A stretch of DNA of 57,941 bases from the NCBI RefSeq assembly GCF_003051105.1, contig NZ_QAOO01000019.1, positions 1 through 57,941 of the forward strand, written 5' to 3'. Made by a program: the position numbers and the translations under genes. Below the pieces are notes generated by a model. That model had not been told where the DNA came from, ran no database searches, and saw only the letters and a program-made list of their open reading frames with translations. This DNA comes from Nitrosomonas nitrosa (lineage in GTDB: Bacteria; Pseudomonadota; Gammaproteobacteria; Burkholderiales; Nitrosomonadaceae). Shown here piece after piece: positions 1 to 9,858 of the stretch (position 1 is its first letter; every line of letters begins with the position of its first letter).

Positions 1-136
1 GTGGCATCAGGAATCCCTCGCAAACAATTTCTGTGTAAAGCCCATCTCAAAAAGTCGTATCTTCGCAAAATCCAGACTGTTTGGCTGCTAATTTTTCCAC
101 TCCCTCTGCTAACTCATGTAATAGATTGATTTATAT

Positions 137-560
137 CTATTCTTTAGAATCCCTTAATAATAAGGATCGTTTCGGGATCAGGTTGTCTGTACTTTGGCCA
201 ATTTTTCTGGCTTTGCCATCATGTTCTTTTAGGATGCTAGCAAAAACCTGGGCAGGTAAACCAGCACGTGGCATGACTAGAATACGTCCTCTTGCCCATT
301 CCTCATTCATCCTTCCTTTTGAGCGAGTATTTGCAGGCATCGAGTTGTTAGGAAATGGGTGCTGGGCTTGCTCACTCGCGTGTACGGGTGGATTTGCGGC
401 AGAGAGAGGAGAAAAATCCGGCAAATCCAGCAAAGACGATCAGAATGATCGTTCCAAAAAGGGGTATTCTGCTAGTTTTATTCGAATCATGATGCGTTGT
501 CGATGATTGAAATGGTACCAGCGCTTCAGCATTCCCTGAAACGTGTTGATTGAATTCCAT
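137..560 (-). pseudogene. Decayed N-terminal piece of an S8 (subtilisin-type) secreted peptidase
   Basis: Two overlapping minus-strand frames make one broken gene. The first begins at 560 with a polar N-terminus followed by a hydrophobic signal-like segment (IPLFGTIILIVFAGFAGFF). It then runs into a stop near 372. The second frame, read from about 433 downward, gives a plausible signal-cleavage region and then GRILVMPRAG and FASILKEHDGKARKIGQS, which resembles the inhibitor-I9-like propeptide at the start of S8 proteases. One frameshift near 400-420 would join them. After the propeptide the frame changes character and stops at 137, with no catalytic domain. A truncated, frameshifted remnant is the best reading. 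The family call rests on the propeptide alone. Confidence 0.55.
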
Positions 561-932
561 GAATTTGTCCTCTTAAATTCAGGGGAAACTCTGGAATGTA
601 GCTGCTTGGATAAATCATTTTGAAATGCATTGCACTATCACCCAGGAAGCCTGTTCCCTCGGTGAACGACTTATCTGGCAGTCAGGCTATCCTGGAGCAT
701 TTGCCCTGTAGATCAATGACTTTGCGTCCCCCACTTTCGCGAGGTTTGCCTTTTTCAGATAAAAATTGGAAGCTGGCAAAGAATGAGTGTCTCCTTGCGC
801 ACTACACTATTTTGTTATCGGTGTGGATAGAGGAAAACTTGAGATACAAAAACGCTACTGAAAGTTAGTAAATTATCGATTATGCTTCCAGTACCGTTCT
901 GAATAGACCTCATCCTGCGATTATCCAAAAAT
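561..932. other. Intergenic stretch, no gene recognised
   Basis: It lies between the protease remnant and the ribonucleotide reductase. The longest frame (620-868, plus) has no recognisable motif and no convincing ribosome binding site, and I do not call it. Bases 1-136 likewise hold nothing I can identify. Confidence 0.5.
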
Positions 933-2750
933 ATGGATCAACCCTATCTCCTCACACCCATTGCGCGGCATGTCTGGGATGCCAAATATCGCTATCGTAA
1001 GCATGACGTAGTCTATGACGTTCAGATAGCAGATACCTGGCAGCGTATCGCGGCCAGCTTGGCTGCACAGGAAAAAGACAGCCTGCACTGGCAGAGGCAC
1101 TTTTACGATTGTTTGCAGAATTTCAAATTCTTGCCTGGGGGGCGTATTCAAGCGGGAGCAGGTACCTCGCATCAGGTGACGCTATTCAACTGTTTTGTCA
1201 TGGGAACGATCGCCGATTCCATGGAAGGCATCTTCAATGCGCTCAAGGAAGGTGCGCTGACGATGCAACAGGGAGGCGGGGTGGGCTATGATTTTTCTAC
1301 GTTGCGCCCGCGTGGCACGCAGGCCTACAGTGTCGGCTCGATCGCATCGGGCCCGGTCTCTTTTATGCGGCTGTGGGATAGCATGTGCGCCACCATATTG
1401 TCTACAGGCGCGCGGCGCGGTGCGATGATGGGTACATTGCGCTGCGATCACCCGGATATCGAGCAATTCATCGCTGCCAAACAGGATCGCAGCCAGTTGC
1501 GTCACTTCAATATTTCAGTGCTGGTCACGGATGATTTCATGGCAGCCGTACGCAACGATGAGGACTGGCCGCTGGTTTTTCCCGCTGGCGAGCATGCAGG
1601 CGAGGTTGCAGTTTTGTTGCGTGCATGGCCTGGTTATGCGCACCCTGTGCCTTGCAAGTGCTACAAACGTGTCCGTGCGCGTGCATTATGGGAAAGCATC
1701 ATGCGCGCAACTTATGATTATGCCGAGCCAGGGGTGTTATTCATCGACCGGATCAATCAACGCAATAATCTTTACTATTGCGAGCGGATCAATTCGACCA
1801 ATCCGTGTGGTGAAGTGCCATTGCCACCCTATGGCGCGTGCAATCTCGGTTCGATCAATCTGACCCAATTCGTTCAAGATCCTTTTACGGAACGGGCGCA
1901 ACTCGATATGGCAGGCATGGCGGCCATTGCGAAGACGGCGGTGCGCTTAATGGATAATGTCATCGACGCGTCGCATTTTCCGTTGGCCAGCCAAGCTGAA
2001 CAGGCGCATTTAGCGCGGCGCGTGGGTTTAGGGGTGACCGGGCTGGCCGATGCCCTGATGATGCTGAACATACGGTATGGCAGCAAGCAGTCGTTACAGA
2101 TCGCCCAAGCGGTCATGCAAACTGTTTGCCATGCTGCCTATCAGGCGTCTATTGATATTGCGCAGGAGAAAGGGCCGTTTCCCTTGTTCGAACGGGATAA
2201 GTATCTTGCAGGCGCTTTTATCCGCAACTTACCGCAAACGATCCGTGAGGGTATCGTGCGCTACGGCATACGTAACAGTCATCTGACGGCGATCGCGCCG
2301 ACAGGCACCATCAGTTTGCTCGCCAACAATGTTTCAAGTGGGCTGGAGCCCGTATTCGATAGCGTGTATACCCGGCGCGTACTGGGGCGGGATGGGGATT
2401 ACTCGGAATACCAAGTAACCGATTATGCCGTGGCTGCTTGGCGCAAGCGGCAGGGCGACGAATCGTTGCCTCCTGCGTTTGTCAATGCGCATCATGTTTC
2501 TCCAACCGATCATCTGCAGATGCAAGCCGCGATTCAGCCTTTGGTCGATCAGGCCATTTCCAAAACAATCAACGTGCCGGAAGCGTATGCATTCGACGCA
2601 TTCCGCGATCTTTATCAGCAAGCTTACGATCTCGGTCTGAAAGGGTGCACGACCTTCCGACCTAATCCCGTAACCGGCGCTGTCCTGAGCAAGGTAGAAG
2701 AGGCCCAATTGACGCCACATTGCTGCAACCTTGAACGAGAAGCGGATTAA
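933..2750 (+). CDS. nrdJ: Adenosylcobalamin-dependent (class II) ribonucleoside-diphosphate reductase
   Basis: Reduces ribonucleotides to deoxyribonucleotides with a B12-generated thiyl radical. The 605-residue protein has the expected order of motifs: N-terminal Cys87 (LFNCFVMG), the glycine-rich QQGGGVGYDFS loop, the radical-site Cys292 in NPCGE, and the partner Cys303 in GACNLGSINL. These are followed by APTGTISLLA and the C-terminal KGCTTFRPNP. It ends in an HCCNLEREAD tail whose paired cysteines probably re-reduce the active site. The length fits the short class II form, so it seems complete. It stands alone, without a small subunit, as a class II enzyme can. Its B12 need gives a reason to look at the importer at 38-40 kb. 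Confidence 0.93.
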   Translation: MDQPYLLTPIARHVWDAKYRYRKHDVVYDVQIADTWQRIAASLAAQEKDSLHWQRHFYDCLQNFKFLPGGRIQAGAGTSHQVTLFNCFVMGTIADSMEGIFNALKEGALTMQQGGGVGYDFSTLRPRGTQAYSVGSIASGPVSFMRLWDSMCATILSTGARRGAMMGTLRCDHPDIEQFIAAKQDRSQLRHFNISVLVTDDFMAAVRNDEDWPLVFPAGEHAGEVAVLLRAWPGYAHPVPCKCYKRVRARALWESIMRATYDYAEPGVLFIDRINQRNNLYYCERINSTNPCGEVPLPPYGACNLGSINLTQFVQDPFTERAQLDMAGMAAIAKTAVRLMDNVIDASHFPLASQAEQAHLARRVGLGVTGLADALMMLNIRYGSKQSLQIAQAVMQTVCHAAYQASIDIAQEKGPFPLFERDKYLAGAFIRNLPQTIREGIVRYGIRNSHLTAIAPTGTISLLANNVSSGLEPVFDSVYTRRVLGRDGDYSEYQVTDYAVAAWRKRQGDESLPPAFVNAHHVSPTDHLQMQAAIQPLVDQAISKTINVPEAYAFDAFRDLYQQAYDLGLKGCTTFRPNPVTGAVLSKVEEAQLTPHCCNLEREAD

Positions 2751-2797
2751 CGAATAGGTTGGAGTAATCTGATGATTTGATTCTGTTCATCGGCAAT

Positions 2798-3703
2798 CTA
2801 ATCATCATTCAGTGCAGCAAAGCGCTGTGCCAGATAATCGATCAAGACCCTGACGGACGGTAATACACCTCGTCGCGAGGGAAACACGACATGCACGATT
2901 TCTCGGCGGGGGGCCCATTCGGGCAGTATCCTGGCGAGTTGGCCTTGCGCCAGTTGTTCCCGCACCATCATGGTAGGTAATTGCACGATGCCGATGCCTG
3001 CAACGGCTGCACTGCGCAAGGCGATCATATCGCTGGTTACCAGCCGGGGAGTATGACGAATCGCTATCTGTTCTCCTTCGGGTCCAGATAGAGTCCAGCT
3101 ATGCTCTTGCCTAGGTGGTCCCATTCCGAGGCTTGGCCAGTGAATCAAATCTCCGGGGTGTTTTGCAATTCCTTGCTGCTTCAGTAAAACCGGACTGCCC
3201 ACGATGCATTGGCTGCGCTCGGCTAGTACCCGCATCACGAGTTCACTGTCTTCCAGAGGGGGTGGGCGTACCCGGATTGCCAGATCGATCGCTTCGTCGA
3301 TGGGGTCGACGCGTCGATTGGTTGCTTCCAAGTGGACAACAACGCGTGGATAGCGCAACATGAAATCGGCCAGCATGGTGTCGACATGGGCATGCAGCAG
3401 CGCGACTGGGCAAGTCAGGCGGACGGTGCCGCGGGGCTCGGCGCGCGTGACCTCGATGGCATCCTCGGCAGCTTCAGCTTCGATGAGCATGGCTTTGCAA
3501 TGCTCGTAATAAGTCTGTCCAATTTCAGTTACCGAGAAATGGCGGGTTGAACGATGAATCAGACGCACGCCGAGCCGCTCTTCCAGTAAGGCGATACGTC
3601 GGCTGAGCTTGGATTTCGGCAGATGAAGCGCTCGTCCTGCTGAAGTGAAGCCGCCATGGTCGACGACCTGGACATAATAATAAAGATCGTTGAGATCGTG
3701 CAT
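2798..3703 (-). CDS. LysR-family transcriptional regulator
   Basis: The 301-residue protein has the standard LysR layout. An N-terminal winged helix-turn-helix (about residues 3-62, with FTSAGRALHLPKSKLSRRI as the recognition region) is followed by a periplasmic-binding-like effector domain. The sequence style is that of the large CrgA/DsdC-like group, with an RSTRHFSVTEIG linker. It is transcribed away from gnd-zwf across a 289-base gap. Control of that operon is possible but not shown: I found no clean T-N11-A operator that I would defend. The effector is unknown. Confidence 0.9.
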   Translation of the reverse strand: MHDLNDLYYYVQVVDHGGFTSAGRALHLPKSKLSRRIALLEERLGVRLIHRSTRHFSVTEIGQTYYEHCKAMLIEAEAAEDAIEVTRAEPRGTVRLTCPVALLHAHVDTMLADFMLRYPRVVVHLEATNRRVDPIDEAIDLAIRVRPPPLEDSELVMRVLAERSQCIVGSPVLLKQQGIAKHPGDLIHWPSLGMGPPRQEHSWTLSGPEGEQIAIRHTPRLVTSDMIALRSAAVAGIGIVQLPTMMVREQLAQGQLARILPEWAPRREIVHVVFPSRRGVLPSVRVLIDYLAQRFAALNDD

Positions 3704-3992
3704 GATGAGTAAGGCATACTTGAATCGTGGCTACGAGTATACGCCGATCTCAATGGGCTATAGCCTCGATTCGTCGTCGATGCAAGCTGCAGGCAGTAAA
3801 AAAGATGAACGGCGGGGTCGGCAGGCTCCATCCGATGGCCAAATGATGGCGAGTATATTTTGCAGTTTTGTGCCATGATGTTTGGACGCAGTCCTGCCGC
3901 CCGATCGTTTGGCTTTCCTGCTGACGAAGAAGTTAAGCACGCGGTGTGGGTGAGGGGACCCAGTCATATTGCACACACGAGAGGAGGTGAAT

Positions 3993-4901
3993 ATGGAATT
4001 TGCTATCGTGGGTTTGGGGCGAATGGGGGGTAACATGGCGCGCCGTCTGGCCAGAAAAGGCATGAGAATCGCCGTGATGAACCGTACCTTTGACGTCACC
4101 GAGGCGTTAGTCAAGGAAACCGGTCATGTCGCCTGCGTGGATTATGCCGCGCTGATAGCCACACTGGATACACCCCGCATGATATGGCTCATGCTGCCGG
4201 CCGGAGACGTTACTGAAGCAGCGCTCACGGCATTACTGCCATTGCTGTCGCCCGGTGATTTAATCGTTGATGGGGCGAATTCGCATTATAAGGAGGATGC
4301 GCCGCGTGCTAGCCGCTGTGCGCACTTTGGCGTTGAATTCGTCGATGCCGGTGTGTCAGGCGGTGTGTGGGGGTTGGAAAACGGTTATTGCATTATGTTT
4401 GGTGGCTCGAAAGCGGCCGCTGCACGCTTGCAGCCTTATATGGAGGCGCTGGCGCCGACACCCGCCACGGGATGGTTGCATACCGGTCCCGTCGGTTCGG
4501 GGCACTACGTCAAGATGGTCCACAATGGGATCGAATATGGCATGATGCAGGCATTTGCCGAAGGTTTTGCGCTGATGAAGGACAAATCGGAGTATGCGCT
4601 CGATCTGGCCGCTATCTCAGAATTATGGCGGCATGGCAGTGTGGTGCGCTCGTGGTTGCTCGATTTGTCCGCAGCGTTTTTGGCTGAGGATCAGACGCTC
4701 GAGGCTATTGAGCCGTTTGTCGCCGACTCGGGCGAAGGTCGCTGGACGGCGCTGGCTTCGATCGAACAGGGCATTCCGGCACCGGTCATGACGCTCGCAC
4801 TGGCGATGCGATTCGCAACCCAAGGCAAGCATGATTATGCAGCCAAGCTGCTGGCCAAAATGCGGCAGGGTTTTGGCGGTCATGCGATCAAGCACTCATG
4901 A
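3993..4901 (+). CDS. gnd: 6-phosphogluconate dehydrogenase, decarboxylating (short type)
   Basis: Oxidises 6-phosphogluconate to ribulose 5-phosphate with loss of CO2. The chosen ATG has a strong GAGGAGGTGA ribosome site. A TTG 24 bases upstream is in frame but lies before that site and is rejected. The 302-residue length fits the short YqeC/GntZ-type enzyme rather than the roughly 470-residue Gnd. Visible are the Rossmann motif GLGRMGGNMARRLA, the substrate loop DAGVSGGVWG, and the catalytic region YVKMVHNGIEYG. The gene is followed after 9 bases by zwf, so the pair forms an oxidative pentose phosphate operon that skips pgl. Confidence 0.93.
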   Translation: MEFAIVGLGRMGGNMARRLARKGMRIAVMNRTFDVTEALVKETGHVACVDYAALIATLDTPRMIWLMLPAGDVTEAALTALLPLLSPGDLIVDGANSHYKEDAPRASRCAHFGVEFVDAGVSGGVWGLENGYCIMFGGSKAAAARLQPYMEALAPTPATGWLHTGPVGSGHYVKMVHNGIEYGMMQAFAEGFALMKDKSEYALDLAAISELWRHGSVVRSWLLDLSAAFLAEDQTLEAIEPFVADSGEGRWTALASIEQGIPAPVMTLALAMRFATQGKHDYAAKLLAKMRQGFGGHAIKHS

Positions 4902-4910
4902 GGAGGGACG

Positions 4911-6401
4911 ATGGAGCATGCAAAGAAAGCACCATTCGGCAATCAGCCCTGTTCGTTCGTGATATTTGGCGCAACCGGCAATCTTGCATCGAATAAGTTG
5001 TTGCCCGCGTTGTTTCATCTGGAGGCAGCCGGACGGCTGGCGGAGAATCTTACCCTCATCGCTTTTTCCCGGCGCGATTGGACAGTTGACAGTTGGCGAG
5101 AACATATACGCAGCGTGCTGGGAGACAAGATCGGGAAAAAATTGGATAGCCCGGTGTTCGAGCGTTTCCTGGCACGGTTTCGTTACCAAAAAGGTGATCT
5201 CAACGAGGTGGAATCCTACCATGCGCTGGCAACGCAGCTATCACCTGAATCGGCTTGCACGCGCACCGTGTTTTACCTTGCCATCAAACCGGCCGATTTT
5301 GCCGCAGTGGTTCAGCATCTCGAAGCAGCCGGACTCAACAAGCCGCGTGGCATGAGCCGTGTGGTGATCGAAAAACCATTCGGCGAGGATATCGAATCTG
5401 CCCAAACGCTCAATCGCCTGTTGCATCAGCATTTCGACGAAGAACAGATTTATCGCATCGATCATTTCCTCGGTAAGGAAACCGTCCAAAACTTGCTGGT
5501 ATTCCGTTTTGCCAATACGCTGATCGAGCCTTTATGGAACCGTAATTTCATCGATCACGTGCAGATTACCGTCGCTGAATCGATTGGTATCGAAGGGCGC
5601 GCCGACTATTACGATCGCGCAGGTGCGCTGCGTGATATGTTGCAAAACCACCTTATGCAGCTATTGGCCGTCATTGCGATGGATCCGCCGCCCGCGCTGG
5701 AAGCCGATGCGCTACGTGATGAGAAAGTCAAGGTATTGCGCTCGATCCGCCCTATTAACAAGCGTGCCGTTCATGCGCATGCCGTGCGTGCGCAGTATGT
5801 GGGGGGGCATGTCGATGGGCATGCGGTGGCAGGTTATCAACAAGAGAAAGAGGTAGAAAAGAACTCCATTACCGAGACTTTCGTCGCGGCCAAATTTTAT
5901 ATCGATAACTGGCGTTGGGGCGGCGTCCCGTTTTATTTGCGTACCGGCAAAAGATTGGCGCAGCAATCCTCGCTAATCGCCATTCGTTTCAAGCATCCGC
6001 CGCAGCAACTGTTCCGTGAGACACCGCTGGAGCGGGTCGCGCCCAACTGGGTGTTATTGTCGATCCAACCTGAGAAATCGATGCGTATGGAAATACATGT
6101 CAAACAGCCCGGGCTCGATATGGATACGCGCGTGATGCAAATGAACGCGAGTTATCTCAAGACCGACGAGCAAGCGCTCGATGCGTACGAAACGCTGTTG
6201 CTGGACGTGATCGAAGGCGACCGCTCTTTGTTCATACGTTTCGACGAAGTGGAATGGGCTTGGCAGGTTATCGACCCTATTCTCAAGCATTGGGCGGTCG
6301 AACGCGAGTTTATCCCGACCTATCCGGCCGGCAGTTGGGGGCCGGCAGAAGCCAACCGTCTGTTCGACAATGACGATCAGACCTGGCGCAACGAGGTGTG
6401 A
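4911..6401 (+). CDS. zwf: Glucose-6-phosphate 1-dehydrogenase
   Basis: First step of the oxidative pentose phosphate path. The 496 residues carry the N-terminal nucleotide loop FGATGNLASNKLLPALF and the active-site motif YRIDHFLGKE. The C-terminal domain includes the RTGKRL motif. The loop is GATGNLASN where many family members have GASGDLxxR, a modest deviation. The start sits behind GAGGAGGGACG and only 9 bases after the gnd stop, so the two are surely co-transcribed. In an autotroph this pair would supply NADPH and pentoses from stored glycogen. Confidence 0.95.
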   Translation: MEHAKKAPFGNQPCSFVIFGATGNLASNKLLPALFHLEAAGRLAENLTLIAFSRRDWTVDSWREHIRSVLGDKIGKKLDSPVFERFLARFRYQKGDLNEVESYHALATQLSPESACTRTVFYLAIKPADFAAVVQHLEAAGLNKPRGMSRVVIEKPFGEDIESAQTLNRLLHQHFDEEQIYRIDHFLGKETVQNLLVFRFANTLIEPLWNRNFIDHVQITVAESIGIEGRADYYDRAGALRDMLQNHLMQLLAVIAMDPPPALEADALRDEKVKVLRSIRPINKRAVHAHAVRAQYVGGHVDGHAVAGYQQEKEVEKNSITETFVAAKFYIDNWRWGGVPFYLRTGKRLAQQSSLIAIRFKHPPQQLFRETPLERVAPNWVLLSIQPEKSMRMEIHVKQPGLDMDTRVMQMNASYLKTDEQALDAYETLLLDVIEGDRSLFIRFDEVEWAWQVIDPILKHWAVEREFIPTYPAGSWGPAEANRLFDNDDQTWRNEV

Positions 6402-6433
6402 GGTTTTTTCTTGGTTTTTAGGAGACATGATCC

Positions 6434-8443
6434 ATGAAAAGAAATCCTTTTATCGACAAGCTGAAACGACGGGCTTTCCTGCAACGGAGCATGTTGTTGG
6501 GCACAGGTTTGCTGGCGGAGCGTTATTTCAATCTGTTTGCAAACGAGACCCATGCCACAGCGCATCGTGGGCCTGACATGATTTTGTACAACGGCAAGAT
6601 TAGCACCCTGGATGAGCGCCATCCCGAAGTGACCGCGATTGCGCTGACAGGAGGATGGGTAGCCGCGACGGGTTCGGATAAGGAAATACATGCGCTGGCC
6701 AGACCAGACACAAAAAGGATCGACCTGAAGGGTAGGCGCGTTATACCGGGCCTCAACGATTCCCATCTGCACCTCATTCGTGGCGGGCTCAATTACAATA
6801 TGGAATTACGTTGGGATGGCGTGCGCAGCTTGGCCGATGCACTGGCAATGCTAAAAATGCAAGCCGAACGCACGCCTCCCCCGCAATGGGTGCGTGTGGT
6901 CGGCGGCTGGAGCGAATTCCAGTTCAAAGAACGCCGTATGCCGACTCTGGCAGAAATCAATGCAGCTGCGCCGGAGACACCCGTCTTTATTTTGCATTTA
7001 TACGATCGCGCCTTGCTGAACGCTGCAGCGCTGCGGGTAGTTGGCATCACGAAGGATACGCCTGACTATCCTGGCGGGCGGATCGAGCGCGACGCGCACG
7101 GCCATCCGACCGGGATGCTGATAGCCGAACCGAATGCCCTGATTCTGTACGCGACCTTGGCGAGAGGACCCAAGCTGCCGATGTCTGATCAGCTCAATTC
7201 CACACGTCATTTCATGCGGGAACTGAACCGCCTGGGAGTGACGAGCTGTATCGATGCCGGGGGTGGCTACCAGAATTACCCCGAGGATTATGAAATCATT
7301 GAGAGATTGCATGAAGAGGGGCAGATGACGGTGCGCATTGCCTACAATTTATTCACGCAAAACAAGGGTGGTGAACTGGCCGACTTCAAAAAATGGGCCA
7401 ACATGGTCAAGCCATACAGCGGTGACGGCTATCTGCGCCATAACGGGGCAGGTGAAATGCTGGTGTTCTCGGCCGCCGACTTTGAAGATTTTCTGCAGCC
7501 ACGTCCTGACATGCCAGCCCATATGGAAAAAGAATTGAATGAGGTCGTGCGCTTTTTGGTGGAGAATCGCTGGCCGTTCCGCTTGCATGCGACCTACGAC
7601 GAAACCATTGGGCGCGCTCTGGATGTTTTCGAAACGATCAATCGGGATACGCCGTTCGGCGACGTGCGCTGGTTCTTCGACCATGCCGAAACCGTCAGCG
7701 AAAAAAATCTGGAGCGGATTCAACGCTTGAGCGGTGGGGTCGCCATCCAGCACCGCATGGCCTATCAAGGTGAATATTTTGTCGACCGTTACGGCAAACA
7801 GGCTGCGGAAAACAGCCCGCCGCTGCGCAAAATGCTCGCGATGGGCGTGCCGGCGGGGGGTGGCACCGACGGCACCCGGGTGGCGAGCTATAATCCTTGG
7901 GTATCGCTCTACTGGTTGGTGAGCGGCAGAACGGTCGGTGGTTTACCGCTGTACGGCGATGCCAACCGGCTGGAGCGCCAAGAAGCCTTGCGTCTGTGGA
8001 CATTGGGCAGTGCCTATAAATCCAATGAGGAAGGGGTAAAGGGCGCTTTGTTGCCAGGCCGGTATGCCGATCTCGCTGTGCTGTCGCATGACTTTATGAC
8101 GGTACCGGAAGAAGCCATCAAGACGATTACTGCCGTCATGACGGTGGTGGGAGGCAGGATCGTTTATGCCGATGCGGAATTCAAATCGCACGACATGCCC
8201 TTGCCACCGATCAGCCCTGACTGGTCGCCAGTGCGCCATTTTGGCGGCTATCAGCAGGCTAATGCCGATTTTGCGCCCGCCATTGCCAGTGCTTGCATAG
8301 CGGCGGGTTGCGATCATGATCACACGCATGCACATGACGGCAAGTTGTCTGTTTGGCTAGGTCTTGATGGCCAGTATGGGCGGCAGGGGAAGCCCAGCTT
8401 TAACCATCCCTGGGCGATCGGTTGCGGTTGCTTTGCCTATTGA
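6434..8443 (+). CDS. Exported YtcJ-like amidohydrolase
   Basis: A 669-residue metal-dependent hydrolase of the amidohydrolase-3 (YtcJ) family; the substrate is not predictable. The N-terminus has KRRAFLQRS followed by a hydrophobic stretch, which looks like a Tat signal, so the folded metalloenzyme is probably exported. The composite domain starts near residue 48. The metal motif NDSHLHL lies near residue 115, and a late FFDHAE and GGGTDGTRV follow. The last 50 residues are unusual: a CDHDHTHAHDGK stretch and a terminal GCGCFAY, a His/Cys-rich tail that may bind metal. The start has a GGAGACATGATCC leader. It lies 32 bases after zwf and may be part of that operon. Confidence 0.85.
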   Translation: MKRNPFIDKLKRRAFLQRSMLLGTGLLAERYFNLFANETHATAHRGPDMILYNGKISTLDERHPEVTAIALTGGWVAATGSDKEIHALARPDTKRIDLKGRRVIPGLNDSHLHLIRGGLNYNMELRWDGVRSLADALAMLKMQAERTPPPQWVRVVGGWSEFQFKERRMPTLAEINAAAPETPVFILHLYDRALLNAAALRVVGITKDTPDYPGGRIERDAHGHPTGMLIAEPNALILYATLARGPKLPMSDQLNSTRHFMRELNRLGVTSCIDAGGGYQNYPEDYEIIERLHEEGQMTVRIAYNLFTQNKGGELADFKKWANMVKPYSGDGYLRHNGAGEMLVFSAADFEDFLQPRPDMPAHMEKELNEVVRFLVENRWPFRLHATYDETIGRALDVFETINRDTPFGDVRWFFDHAETVSEKNLERIQRLSGGVAIQHRMAYQGEYFVDRYGKQAAENSPPLRKMLAMGVPAGGGTDGTRVASYNPWVSLYWLVSGRTVGGLPLYGDANRLERQEALRLWTLGSAYKSNEEGVKGALLPGRYADLAVLSHDFMTVPEEAIKTITAVMTVVGGRIVYADAEFKSHDMPLPPISPDWSPVRHFGGYQQANADFAPAIASACIAAGCDHDHTHAHDGKLSVWLGLDGQYGRQGKPSFNHPWAIGCGCFAY

Positions 8444-8922
8444 CCCTACCAGGCGGGTGGATGGCACAGCGTTTTCGTTATTCAAATATCGCGTTTTTGC
8501 AGTTTTGTAGGCGGCAAGTCTGATTCCGAAATCGGAATTCCGATATTCAATGTCACTTTCTGTTTGTTGGACGCTGGCTGATCATTTTGATGGTCGTAAG
8601 CTATCGCTATGGATGCAGTTTCTTCTGGCTGTGACGCCGACACATGCTGTCATGCTTTGAACAAGAGTTGGCCGAAACCGTTTGCCAGGTGTCATCATGA
8701 TTTATGGGTAACTCTTATAGAAAACAATATAAACAAATACTTATATTTTTTCTTGAAAGGCGCCCCTTATGAAAGCGCAAGACGTTATCTGATGGTACTT
8801 CGATCACTCATTGTTCTCTATATAGAACGATGAAGACTGATTGTGGCGGCTATTCAGATGATTGTCCTTTTTGTATAGTGATTGCATCCAAATATTGGAT
8901 AAATACTATAAAGGAGATAACA
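8444..8922. other. Long intergenic region with a 16-base palindrome
   Basis: This 479-base gap separates the amidohydrolase from pirin. At 8523-8538 there is ATTCCGA-AA-TCGGAAT, a 7-bp perfect stem with a two-base centre, followed by another TTCCGATA. The tight centre suggests an operator more than a terminator. A TATAGT at 8874-8879 could be a -10 element for pirin, without a good -35. No gene is convincing here; a short frame at 8609-8833 has no motif or good ribosome site. Confidence 0.4.
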
Positions 8923-9789
8923 ATGAAAGCGATTCAAGGTGTTTACGATGCACCCCCTCTCCATTGGGTAGGTGATGGTTTTCCGGTACGTTCTCTATTT
9001 TCTTATCGCAATCATGGAAAACAACTGAGTCCGTTTTTGCTGCTGGATTATGCCGGCCCGGCCGATTTCGTGCCAGCCGAGCGGCCGCGCGGTGTGGGGC
9101 AGCATCCGCATCGTGGCTTTGAAACGGTCACCATTGTTTATCATGGCGAAGTGGCGCATCGGGATTCAACCGGGCAGGGCGGCGTGATCGGCCCGGGCGA
9201 TGTGCAGTGGATGACGGCAGGATCAGGCATACTGCACGAAGAATTTCATTCCGAATCATTTACTCGTTCGGGTGGCCGGTTGGAAATGGTGCAGTTATGG
9301 GTCAACCTGCCCGCCAAGGACAAAATGACCGTGCCGCATTACCAGGCTATCCTCAAAACAGGCATTCCTGTGGTCACGCTGCCCGACGAAGCGGGTAGCG
9401 TGCGCGTGATTGCTGGCAATTACCAAGGCCATGCTGGCCCTGCGAGAACCTTCACTCCACTGAATGTTTGGGATTTGCGTCTGCAGCAAGGAAAGTCAGC
9501 CGAATTTTCGTTACCCGCCGGTTGGAGTGCCGCACTCATCGTTTTGCAGGGTACGGTAAAGGTCAATCAAGCATCACAAGTGAAAGCGGCACAGATGGCA
9601 TTGTTCGAGCGTAGCGGTGAAATCCTCTCGTTTTCAGCGCAGGAGGATGCGATGGCGCTTGTGCTCAGTGGCGAGCCGATCGATGAACCGGTCGTTGGAC
9701 AAGGTCCTTTCGTCATGAATAATCAAGCTGAGATCGATCAGGCAATTGCCGATTTTAACAGTGGGCATTTCGGACAGCTCTCTCATTAG
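8923..9789 (+). CDS. Pirin-family cupin protein (YhhW/quercetinase-like)
   Basis: A 288-residue bicupin. The N-terminal cupin has the metal-binding pattern GQHPHRGFETVTIVYHGEVAHRD-type, with His residues in HPHRGFE and HRD, then PGDVQWMTAGSGILHEE. These are the signature segments of pirin. Family members act as quercetin dioxygenases or as redox-linked regulators; which applies here cannot be told. The ATG at 8923 follows AAGGAGATAACA. An in-frame ATG at 8830 lacks such a site and is rejected. It lies 69 bases before a YcaC-type hydrolase, and the two may be co-transcribed. Confidence 0.9.
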   Translation: MKAIQGVYDAPPLHWVGDGFPVRSLFSYRNHGKQLSPFLLLDYAGPADFVPAERPRGVGQHPHRGFETVTIVYHGEVAHRDSTGQGGVIGPGDVQWMTAGSGILHEEFHSESFTRSGGRLEMVQLWVNLPAKDKMTVPHYQAILKTGIPVVTLPDEAGSVRVIAGNYQGHAGPARTFTPLNVWDLRLQQGKSAEFSLPAGWSAALIVLQGTVKVNQASQVKAAQMALFERSGEILSFSAQEDAMALVLSGEPIDEPVVGQGPFVMNNQAEIDQAIADFNSGHFGQLSH

Positions 9790-9858
9790 GCTTCCCCAGG
9801 TAATAATGGATTTTCTACGTTGATGTCGTCTTTTTTACATAACCCACAGGAGTCATAA

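Noticed and set aside
620..868. 82-codon plus-strand frame upstream of nrdJ
   Set aside because: No motif, no ribosome site, composition unlike a protein; treated as chance.
8609..8833. 74-codon frame before pirin
   Set aside because: No recognisable domain and poor start context in an AT-rich gap.
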